From assembly GCA_018897475.1 (NCBI GenBank), contig JAHIKS010000104.1, positions 1-12,404 on the forward strand: DNA of 12,404 nt, written 5' to 3'. The position numbers and the translations under genes were made by a program. Source of the stretch: Candidatus Altarchaeota archaeon. GTDB taxonomy: Archaea; Altiarchaeota; Altiarchaeia; IMC4; QMZM01. How positions within the stretch are numbered: the first letter of the stretch is position 1; every line of letters starts with the position of its first letter. Shown one piece after another: positions 6,738 through 12,404 of the stretch. The notes beneath the pieces are model-generated. The model had not been told where the DNA came from, ran no database searches, and saw only the letters and a list, made by a program, of their open reading frames with translations.

Positions 6738-6756
6738 TATCCTTTGCTCGTTTTAG

Positions 6757-8133
6757 ATGAAAAGGCTTACGGCACTTCAGGTTTACGGGTATCTTCCGAA
6801 GAAGAATTGCGCCAAGTGCGGAGAGGATACCTGCATGGCATTCGCCATAAAGCTCCTGGAGAGGGAGAAGAAGCCCGCCGACTGCCCGGAATTTGGTCCC
6901 GGGGAGCTGGAGAAGCTGGTAGAGGCAACAACCCCTCCCGTCAGGGACGTTGTGATGGGGGGTGGAAAATCAGCCCTTACACTGGGCGGCGAGGAGGTCA
7001 TGTACCGCCACGAGCTGCGCTTCTTCAACCCCACGGCACTGATGCTCGACGTCAGCGATTTGATGGATGATAAGGAAATCAAGAGCCGGGTGGATTTGGT
7101 AAATAATTTTGAATTTGAAAGGATAGGGGAAAAACTAAGGCTCGATGGGATTTCAATAAGAGCGGCATCTGGAGATGCCGGGAAATTCAAGAAAGCTGTA
7201 GAAATAGTAGCCCGGGAATTCAAGGGCCCCCTGGTGCTCTGCTCCTTCAGCCCGGAGGTTCTGCAGGCAGGAGCTGAGGCAGTAAAGGGCAGGAGACCTC
7301 TTCTCTACGCAGCCAATGCAAAGAACTGGGAGAAGATGCTCGCCATAGCAAAGGAATTCGACTGCCCGCTGGCGGTCCACTCCATGGACCTGTCCGAACT
7401 CGGTACAATAGCCGGCAATATCTCTGCAACAGGCTTCAAGAACCTTGTCCTCGACCCGGGCATAGAGCCCAATGGCGCGGGACTTGCCAGAACCCTCGAC
7501 AACCTCACCCAGCTCAGGAAGGCAGCCCTCCACAGGGTCGAGGAGATTCGCTATCCCCTAATGGGCTCGACAATCCCTGTCTGGCAGAGCTCCAAGGACG
7601 AAACCCAGGCAGCCCTCTACGAGTCCAACCTCGTTGCCATGCTCCTTGACCGCTTCCTAAGCCTCATCGTATTCCATTCAACGGAGGCATGGTCCTTCCT
7701 GACATCGGTCGTGCTGAAGCAGAACATCTATACCGACCCGAGGGTTGAGCCATCCACAGAGCCAAAGCTCTATGAGATAAATTCCCCGGATGAGAATTCC
7801 CCCGTTTTTATCACATCGAACTTTGCCCTGACATACTTCAACGTCGCAGGAGACCTGGAGAATATGAAATTTCCCTGCTACCTCCTGGTCGTTGACACCG
7901 AGGGCCTTGCGGTTACCGTTGCTCTCGCTGCTGACAAGCTCAACCCCTCCGCAATCAAGAAGGCGCTGAAGGATAACAAAGTTGCAGAGAAGGTGAAGCA
8001 CAAAAAGCTGATATTGCCGGGAGTCCTTGCAAGAATCTCCGGGGCAATCGAGGATGCCACAGGCTGGGAGGTCCTCATCGGACCGCAGGACTCCTCCATG
8101 ATTGGCAGCTTCCTGAAGGACAACTGGAAGTAG
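6757..8133 (+). CDS. cdhE: CODH/ACS complex gamma subunit CdhE (corrinoid/Fe-S protein large subunit)
   Basis: CdhE is the large subunit of the corrinoid iron-sulfur protein; it carries a 4Fe-4S cluster used to reactivate the cobalt and holds the corrinoid that shuttles the methyl group. The 458-aa protein begins with the cluster motif C18, C21, C26 and C43 (NCAKCGEDTCMAFA, then ADCPE). A TIM barrel follows (for example GLARTLDNLTQLRKAALH), and the C-terminal B12-binding domain contains SPVFITSNFALTYFNVAGDLE and GCYLL-like (here PCYLLVVDTEGLAV) blocks. The start MKRLTALQVYGYLPKKNC is the usual family N-terminus. No Shine-Dalgarno motif is close to its ATG; the 5' region is now IS left-end sequence. 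It should act with CdhD, from which it is separated by the insertion, and with the RACo-like activator downstream. Confidence 0.96.
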   Translation: MKRLTALQVYGYLPKKNCAKCGEDTCMAFAIKLLEREKKPADCPEFGPGELEKLVEATTPPVRDVVMGGGKSALTLGGEEVMYRHELRFFNPTALMLDVSDLMDDKEIKSRVDLVNNFEFERIGEKLRLDGISIRAASGDAGKFKKAVEIVAREFKGPLVLCSFSPEVLQAGAEAVKGRRPLLYAANAKNWEKMLAIAKEFDCPLAVHSMDLSELGTIAGNISATGFKNLVLDPGIEPNGAGLARTLDNLTQLRKAALHRVEEIRYPLMGSTIPVWQSSKDETQAALYESNLVAMLLDRFLSLIVFHSTEAWSFLTSVVLKQNIYTDPRVEPSTEPKLYEINSPDENSPVFITSNFALTYFNVAGDLENMKFPCYLLVVDTEGLAVTVALAADKLNPSAIKKALKDNKVAEKVKHKKLILPGVLARISGAIEDATGWEVLIGPQDSSMIGSFLKDNWK

Positions 8134-8150
8134 ATTTATTCTTTTTACCG
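8134..8150 (+). promoter_or_regulatory. T-rich gap between cdhE and the RACo-like gene: possible terminator or weak promoter
   Basis: The 40-nt gap, the longest outside the insertion on this strand, contains TTTATT and then CTTTTT. T-runs act as terminators in archaea, so some transcripts may end here. TTTATT could also serve as a TATA-like element, as it sits about 35 nt before an ATG that has no Shine-Dalgarno motif. The sequence does not decide between these. Confidence 0.25.
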
Positions 8151-8173
8151 CCTCAATCTGAATATTATGCAGA

Positions 8174-9814
8174 ATGTCCCACAAGATAAGATTCCTGCCC
8201 GAGGGCACAGAAGCCGAGGCAAAGAATTCAATCCTTGAGACTGCGATAGCCAACGGAGTCCACATAAACTCCTCCTGCAACGGCCTGGGAAAGTGCGGCA
8301 AGTGCAGGGTTATAGTGCAGAAGGGAGAATTCAGGTCTGAAGCAACGGAACTCCTGACCCAGGAGGAAAAGAAAAAGGGCTACGCCCTTGCATGCCAGTC
8401 CTTTCCGGAGAGCGACCTCGAAGTCCTCATCCCCCCGGAATCAAGGCTCGGCGAGCACCAGATTCTTGAGAGGATTGATTCCGGCATAGCCGAGATGCGC
8501 AAGAAGAGCAAGTCAGCAGGTGAGAGTCTCGGCCTGGCCATAGACATCGGAACCACAACCGTTGTTGCCTACCTGACCGACCTTGATTCAGGAAACATCA
8601 TCGACACGGAATCCCAGCTGAATAAGCAGAGCGTCTTTGGAGCAGACGTGCTGAGCAGGATAAACCAGTCCAAGGAGACCGGAGGGCTCGAAAAACTGAA
8701 TTCACTCATCCTTGAGAACATCAATGGACTGACCGAAATCCTCCTCGAGAGGAATTTCTTCGGCGACTCCAAAGAGCACCACATAAAGAAGATAGTAACT
8801 GCCGGGAATACTGTCATGACCTATCTCCTGCTGGGCAGGGACCCCTCAGCAATCCAGAAGAACCAGCAGCTGGAGGAATTCAGGCAGCCCGCCCTGAGTA
8901 GGACTGCGGATATCGGGATAGACTGCGGAAATCCCAAGGCCGAACTCTACTGCCTGCCCGGAATAGCGAACTACGTCGGCGGCGACATAGTGGCTGACAT
9001 CATGGCTTCAGGGATGCACCTCTCAGACGGGATTTCCATGCTCATCGATGTCGGAACCAATGGAGAAATAGCACTCGGCAACAAAGAATTTCTCATAACC
9101 TGCTCAACCTCTGCAGGACCCGCCTTCGAGGGCGGAGAAACAAAGCACGGAATGAGGGCCAGCACAGGGGCGATAGAAAAGGTCGAGATAGATGACGACA
9201 TAACCTATGCAGTAATCAACAACGACCGCCCAAGAGGAATCTGCGGCTCGGGGCTGATTGATTTAATCTCGGAGCTGTTCCTGAACGAGATAATAGACCC
9301 GAAGGGTAAATTCATTTCCGATTCCAGATTATCTGACAGAATTAGAACTGGGGAATCCGGTCCCGAATTTGTAGTCGTCCCCAGGGAAGAGGCAGGCATA
9401 GACTCCGACATTGTCATCACTGAAAAAGACATCGAGAACATCATAATAACCAAGGCCGCAATCTATGCCGGGGCATCAACCCTGACGCGGGTCGGCACGC
9501 CCTTCGACCAGCTCGATAAAATCTACATAGCGGGGGGCTTCGGCCATTACATAAACGTGGAGCGTGCAATAGTCCTGGGCCTTCTTCCTGACCTTCCCAA
9601 GGAAAAGTTCGAATTCATCGGCAACGGCTCCGTTCTTGGAGCGCAACTCTGCCTCACAAGCGATGAAAAGAGAAAGGAGGCGCAGGAGATAGCAAAGCGG
9701 GCCACCTACCTCGACCTGAGCAAGGAACGCTCCTTCACTGAGGAGTATATGAACGCCTCCTATCTGCCCCACAACAACATGGATTTATTTCCAACGGTCG
9801 AGGAAAAACTGTAA
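8174..9814 (+). CDS. RACo-like reductive activator of the corrinoid/Fe-S protein (2Fe-2S plus ASKHA domains)
   Basis: RACo proteins use ATP to push an electron uphill onto inactive Co(II) corrinoid, returning the methyl carrier to Co(I). The 546-aa protein has an N-terminal 2Fe-2S ferredoxin domain with C35, C41, C44 and C74 (SSCNGLGKCGKCRV, ALACQS). A short helical linker (about 95-118) leads to an ASKHA ATPase domain of the DUF4445/COG3894 type: GLAIDIGTTTVVAYLTDL (120-137), SMLIDVGTNGEIALGN and IYIAGGFGHYINVERA. The characterised bacterial RACo is about 630 aa with an extra middle domain between linker and ATPase (from memory); that domain appears to be missing here. Its place directly after cdhE strongly suggests that CdhDE is its substrate. 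It differs from methanogen RamA, where the Fe-S domain is C-terminal. An upstream ATG at 8167 is out of frame. A 3-nt gap separates it from the next gene. Confidence 0.88.
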   Translation: MSHKIRFLPEGTEAEAKNSILETAIANGVHINSSCNGLGKCGKCRVIVQKGEFRSEATELLTQEEKKKGYALACQSFPESDLEVLIPPESRLGEHQILERIDSGIAEMRKKSKSAGESLGLAIDIGTTTVVAYLTDLDSGNIIDTESQLNKQSVFGADVLSRINQSKETGGLEKLNSLILENINGLTEILLERNFFGDSKEHHIKKIVTAGNTVMTYLLLGRDPSAIQKNQQLEEFRQPALSRTADIGIDCGNPKAELYCLPGIANYVGGDIVADIMASGMHLSDGISMLIDVGTNGEIALGNKEFLITCSTSAGPAFEGGETKHGMRASTGAIEKVEIDDDITYAVINNDRPRGICGSGLIDLISELFLNEIIDPKGKFISDSRLSDRIRTGESGPEFVVVPREEAGIDSDIVITEKDIENIIITKAAIYAGASTLTRVGTPFDQLDKIYIAGGFGHYINVERAIVLGLLPDLPKEKFEFIGNGSVLGAQLCLTSDEKRKEAQEIAKRATYLDLSKERSFTEEYMNASYLPHNNMDLFPTVEEKL

Positions 9815-9817
9815 ACT

Positions 9818-10840
9818 ATGAAATCCGACGGAATCCCTACCATAACCGAAAAGAAGTTCATAGACGAGCTATACAAAGAGGGGAACATCTACGCTCCCTA
9901 CGGCCTCTACGAGAGGAAGGCCCACGGCTACAAGGTATTCAAGATTCCCCTGAATGCCAGCTTTACGTGCCCCAACTGGGACGGCCGCCTCAGCAAGGAG
10001 GGCTGCATATTCTGCCCCAATTTCGCGAGGCAGTTTACCTACGAAAGCTTCCGAAGAGTCCTCAACGAAGACCTTGGAGAGCAGGTCAAGGACCAGGTTA
10101 AATACTACCGGGAAAAGGGTGCCGGCAAAAAAGGTTTTGTCTACATTGCCTTTGGGACCAACACCTACCTCCCTCTGGACAAGCTGAAGAAAATATTTGA
10201 CACGGCCCTTAAGCACAGGGATGTCATAGGGCTCTCCATCGGAACGAGGCCGGACTGCCTCCCCGATGAGGTCCTTGATTTGCTCGGGGAATACGTCAAA
10301 AAAGGGAAGGAAATCTGGCTGGAAATCGGCCAGCAGTCCGTTCACTTCCATACCGATGAGAGAACCCGGAGGAGACACGGAGTTGCGGAGAGCATCCGCG
10401 TCGTGAGAGAAGCGCACAAGAGAGGGATATATGTCCTGTTTTTCCTGATCATGGGCCTGCCATACGAGACTCCGTCGGAGGTCGTCGAAACAGCCAGGGT
10501 GGTTTCAGCCCTCGGGGTCGACGCCGTAAAGCTCTACCCATGCCTCGTGATGAAGGGAACGGGGCTGCAAAAGGAATACAGGGAGGGAACCTACAGGCCG
10601 CTCAGCAGCACGGAATATGCTGCCCTTATAGCAGACTTCCTCGAGCATCTCAGCCCCCACGTCCTTATCCAGCGGATGTCGAAGGACTGCGGCCTGGATG
10701 GCAAGGTAGCCCCTCACTGGGACACCCACCGCTGGATTGTCGGGCCAAGGGTAGAAAAAATCATGATGCTCAGGGGCACAAAACAGGGCTCGAAATTCAG
10801 TTTGGGACTGGAGGCCGGGGAATTAAAACCACTGGATTAA
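9818..10840 (+). CDS. Radical SAM protein of the YhcC/TIGR01212 type, function unknown
   Basis: The 340-aa protein is a radical SAM enzyme resembling E. coli YhcC. The cluster motif is C51, C63 and C66 in SFTCPNWDGRLSKEGCIFC, with the long spacing typical of this subfamily rather than the plain CX3CX2C. Further family blocks are VIGLSIGTRPDCLPDEVLDLL, EIWLEIGQQSVHF, FLIMGLPYETPSEV and DAVKLYPCLVMKGTGL. The C-terminal part extends about 30 residues beyond the usual length. The reaction catalysed by this family is not established, although its fold relates it to elongator-type radical SAM proteins. It sits 3 nt after the RACo-like gene and 2 nt before the ferredoxin gene, so it is almost certainly co-transcribed with them. 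A role in corrinoid or CODH/ACS maintenance is only suggested by position. Confidence 0.85.
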   Translation: MKSDGIPTITEKKFIDELYKEGNIYAPYGLYERKAHGYKVFKIPLNASFTCPNWDGRLSKEGCIFCPNFARQFTYESFRRVLNEDLGEQVKDQVKYYREKGAGKKGFVYIAFGTNTYLPLDKLKKIFDTALKHRDVIGLSIGTRPDCLPDEVLDLLGEYVKKGKEIWLEIGQQSVHFHTDERTRRRHGVAESIRVVREAHKRGIYVLFFLIMGLPYETPSEVVETARVVSALGVDAVKLYPCLVMKGTGLQKEYREGTYRPLSSTEYAALIADFLEHLSPHVLIQRMSKDCGLDGKVAPHWDTHRWIVGPRVEKIMMLRGTKQGSKFSLGLEAGELKPLD

Positions 10841-10842
10841 AA

Positions 10843-11043
10843 ATGAAACCAGAAATCGATTTGGAAAAATGTATCGGATGTGGGGGATGCATGGCGGTCT
10901 GCCCACTCACACCAAAAGTTATTGAGCTACGTGAAGTCGAAGGAAAGGGCAAGAAGGCAGTTGCAGTCCACCCCGAAACCTGCGACGGTGGCGGAGCATG
11001 CGTGCACGCCTGCCCTACCGGGGCGTTCAGGCTGGTGGAATAA
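10843..11043 (+). CDS. Small ferredoxin with one complete and one incomplete 4Fe-4S motif
   Basis: The 66-aa protein is a bacterial-type two-cluster ferredoxin. The first motif is complete: C10, C13, C16 and C20 in CIGCGGCMAVCP. In the second, TCDGGGACVHACP, the expected second cysteine is replaced by G50, leaving C47, C53 and C57; C-x2-X-x2-C-x3-CP spacing is kept. Seven-cysteine ferredoxins of this kind often hold a 3Fe-4S cluster in place of one 4Fe-4S cluster, though here the final assignment needs experiment. The ATG at 10843, 2 nt after the radical SAM stop, gives the natural N-terminus; a longer open frame from 10540 would run inside the radical SAM gene and is not credible. It is a plausible electron donor for the RACo-like protein, the radical SAM enzyme or CODH itself. 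Its stop abuts the stop of the convergent gene. Confidence 0.88.
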   Translation: MKPEIDLEKCIGCGGCMAVCPLTPKVIELREVEGKGKKAVAVHPETCDGGGACVHACPTGAFRLVE

Positions 11044-11898
11044 TCATAAAAAGTAAAACTCCTGCTCCCCTTTCAGCCTCATAAACTCATTAATCCTGAG
11101 AATTTTTCTGGGCTTCTGGAGAACCCTTGCTTCGATATTTGAGATTCTTGTCTTTATCTTCCCGGATATCTTGGTTGCTTTCTTCCCCCTGACCAGGCCG
11201 ATAACGGAATTCCCTGAGGTAGCAACAGTCAGCGCCCCCTTCCCGAGCATCTTCTGCATGACATCATCGTTCCCTGAGAGCGAGGAATTCAGCCTCATGG
11301 CCTGATACAGGTTTCCCTTCAGAGCCTCCTGCCACGCGATGTCAGTAGCCGGTTTGAGATTCCCGCCCTTGCTGGCAAGGACTACTGCCTGGAGATTCTC
11401 CATCTCACCCCTGCGCAGTATCTTTTTCCCCTCGGTAACGAAGAAACCGCCGAATAGCGACGCGCAGAGCCTTGCAAAACTCATCCCCGGAACATGAATG
11501 TACTCGACCAAGTCCTTCTTGTTCACGAACCCGTCTCCGGTCTCAAAAACCTGGGTCCTGAGGAACTTGTCGAGCTGCAGTTCCATGGTTCTGCCCTTCT
11601 CTGCAGCAAGGCTAAGAGCAGCCGCGACAGCAATGGCCTCGTCCTCACCTAATCCGGATTTTGCTGGAATTCCATTATCAATTTCTATACGAATTCCACC
11701 CTTTACCTTCAAGAATCTTTTTGCCTTCTCAACTGATTTATTTACCTCTCTGGAAACTTTGCAGCCCTTGAAACTTATTCCTTTTCCCTTGCAGGGAACC
11801 GCTCTCGCCCTAACCTCCAGACCAAGCGCAAAGGCAGAATCCTTCCCGTTGCAGGACGCGATAGTTCCGGTCGCATAAGAAACTGATTCGGAAGTCAT
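11044..11898 (-). CDS. aroK: Archaeal shikimate-kinase-like GHMP protein with degenerate motifs
   Basis: The 284-aa protein resembles archaeal shikimate kinase, the GHMP-fold enzyme that phosphorylates shikimate in aromatic amino acid synthesis. Family marks are the start ATGTIASCNGKDSAFALGLEV (9-29), EIDNGIPAKSGLG (72-84) and CASLFGGFF (145-153). Three functional motifs look abnormal when set against the M. jannaschii enzyme recalled from memory. The phosphate-binding GLSSSSA is GLGEDEA (82-88), with acidic residues where serines bind ATP phosphates. The catalytic TGAYDDA region reads VPGMSFARLC. The glycine-rich SGTGPSY motif reads ATSGNSVIG. It may therefore be a divergent or catalytically inactive member rather than a working AroK. 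Its ATG overlaps the stop of the PEP carboxykinase gene (ATGA), so the two are co-translated. The frame itself is intact. Confidence 0.7.
   Translation of the reverse strand: MTSESVSYATGTIASCNGKDSAFALGLEVRARAVPCKGKGISFKGCKVSREVNKSVEKAKRFLKVKGGIRIEIDNGIPAKSGLGEDEAIAVAAALSLAAEKGRTMELQLDKFLRTQVFETGDGFVNKKDLVEYIHVPGMSFARLCASLFGGFFVTEGKKILRRGEMENLQAVVLASKGGNLKPATDIAWQEALKGNLYQAMRLNSSLSGNDDVMQKMLGKGALTVATSGNSVIGLVRGKKATKISGKIKTRISNIEARVLQKPRKILRINEFMRLKGEQEFYFL
11047..11060 (-). terminator. Possible T-rich terminator at the end of the minus-strand pair
   Basis: The minus strand reads GTTTTACTTTTTAT across the last codons of the GHMP gene. Archaeal termination uses T-runs without a required hairpin. 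With no gap to the convergent ferredoxin gene, a terminator would have to lie here or inside that gene. Composition only. Confidence 0.25.
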
Positions 11899-12404
11899 TC
11901 TAAAAATTGTTCGGGGGTTATGTAATCCCCGTGTTTACCCCTCGCCTCCTCAAGCCTCGTCTTCTGCTCCTCGAGAGCAGTGAAAAGAACATCCGGCACG
12001 TCATTGACCTTCTCCTTGTATATCCTTGTAATCCTCTCAATCTTGGCCAGGTTCTCCGGGATTCTCAGCGTGAACTGCTCGACGTACTCCTCCTTGCTAT
12101 AGTCCTTGTCAAGGACCTCCTTGAAAAGCCTCTTGAGGTCATCATACTTCGGTATCCGGCCGGTTGGCGTATCAATGGCATCGGCCTCCCCGTGAGCCCT
12201 GAGTTCCATCCACTTCAACCAGACCCTCTTGTCCTTCTTATGGTTAAGGAAATCCCCCTTCCCGCACCTCAGGAAATAGTTCACCGAGAATATCAGCGGA
12301 GGATCCCTCACGTCCCTGACAAAGCCAAGGTTATTCTTTATGTACCTCCCCACGGGAATGGAGATGAAGTCCAGGTTCGACATGGGGTTGAATTTTCTGA
12401 CACC
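11895..12404 (-). CDS. pckG: GTP-dependent phosphoenolpyruvate carboxykinase, C-terminal part
   Basis: The frame is open to the right edge, beginning GVRKFNPM before the first internal methionine at 12383, so only about 169 C-terminal residues of a protein normally near 600 aa are present. Key blocks match the C-terminal lobe of GTP-type PEP carboxykinase, especially the Thermococcales-like form: IPVGRYIKNNLGF, PPLIFSVNYFLR (compare VNWF in other GTP enzymes, part of the guanine pocket), RVWLKWMELRAHGE and TPTGRIPKYDDLKRLFKEVL. The enzyme interconverts oxaloacetate and PEP with GTP/GDP, linking C4 acids and gluconeogenesis; with CODH/ACS upstream this would fit an autotroph building sugars from acetyl-CoA. 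The P-loop and metal site lie off the window. Its TGA overlaps the ATG of the GHMP gene. Identification is from remembered family blocks, not a search. Confidence 0.82.
   Translation of the reverse strand, partial: GVRKFNPMSNLDFISIPVGRYIKNNLGFVRDVRDPPLIFSVNYFLRCGKGDFLNHKKDKRVWLKWMELRAHGEADAIDTPTGRIPKYDDLKRLFKEVLDKDYSKEEYVEQFTLRIPENLAKIERITRIYKEKVNDVPDVLFTALEEQKTRLEEARGKHGDYITPEQFLE

Larger units (their letters stand above)
5379..6740 (-). mobile_element. tnpB-only IS200/IS605-family element (IS1341 type) inserted between cdhD and cdhE
   Basis: A complete tnpB with terminal hairpins breaks the otherwise tightly packed cdh operon, in the opposite orientation. The right end (low coordinates) has a hairpin at 5379-5399 with a CTTTAG-type loop on the tnpB strand. 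The left end has three successive hairpins (6667-6681, 6688-6711, 6718-6737), the outer one a perfect 9-bp stem. Subterminal hairpins rather than terminal inverted repeats, and no target duplication, fit transposition by a Y1 HUH transposase. No tnpA is present, so movement would need a transposase supplied in trans. The stretch looks richer in A+T than the flanking cdh genes. Exact ends are uncertain by 10-15 nt on each side because the cleavage and target tetranucleotides cannot be fixed without an empty site. Confidence 0.85.

Noticed and set aside
5561..6760. A 399-codon open frame on the + strand opposite tnpB
   Set aside because: It is a shadow of tnpB: the minus frame has a full RuvC domain and zinc ribbon, while this translation has no recognisable family features. 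Only its last 31 codons, in the left end, merit separate mention.
8167..8169. ATG at 8167 as the start of the RACo-like gene
   Set aside because: It is out of frame with the ferredoxin domain; the ATG at 8174 gives the expected N-terminus.
10540..10842. A longer start for the ferredoxin gene
   Set aside because: The extension lies wholly inside the radical SAM gene in another frame and lacks family features; the ATG at 10843 gives a normal ferredoxin.

Overview
The window looks like a compact archaeal chromosome segment of moderate G+C. It holds most of an archaeal carbon monoxide dehydrogenase/acetyl-CoA synthase (CODH/ACS, Cdh) operon, the core of the Wood-Ljungdahl pathway. The archaeal assignment rests on Cdh subunits of the methanogen/Archaeoglobus type, a GHMP-type shikimate kinase relative (archaea use this fold, not the bacterial AroK fold), an archaeal-looking GTP phosphoenolpyruvate carboxykinase tail, heavy AGG/AGA/ATA codon use, a TTG start and ATGA-style overlaps. 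The lineage cannot be fixed from this window. An anaerobic, Wood-Ljungdahl-bearing euryarchaeon or Altiarchaeota-like organism would fit.

The + strand (1-11043) reads: cdhA (5' end off the window), cdhC, a 58-aa gene too small for routine calling, cooC, cdhD, an inserted tnpB-only IS200/IS605-family element on the opposite strand, cdhE, a RACo-like corrinoid activator, a YhcC-type radical SAM protein and a small ferredoxin. Outside the insertion, genes overlap or are separated by 2-40 nt, so the block was probably one transcription unit. CdhA supplies CO/CO2 chemistry, CdhC carries the acetyl-CoA A-cluster, CooC is a maturation ATPase, and CdhD/CdhE form the corrinoid methyl carrier. The RACo-like protein would re-reduce Co(II) corrinoid, with the ferredoxin as a possible electron donor. 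No cdhB lies between cdhA and cdhC.

The insertion (about 5379-6740) sits exactly between cdhD and cdhE. Its TnpB keeps all RuvC residues and the zinc finger. No tnpA is present. Its right-end hairpin appears to supply the present cdhD stop codon, and its left-end hairpins lie directly upstream of cdhE.

The - strand (11044-12404) carries a gene pair read from the right edge: the C-terminus of GTP-dependent PEP carboxykinase, then an archaeal shikimate-kinase-like GHMP protein whose phosphate-binding and catalytic motifs look degenerate. The two blocks converge with abutting stop codons. No rRNA, tRNA or CRISPR was seen. No gene-free stretch exceeds 300 bases; the longest is about 185 nt, the left end of the insertion.
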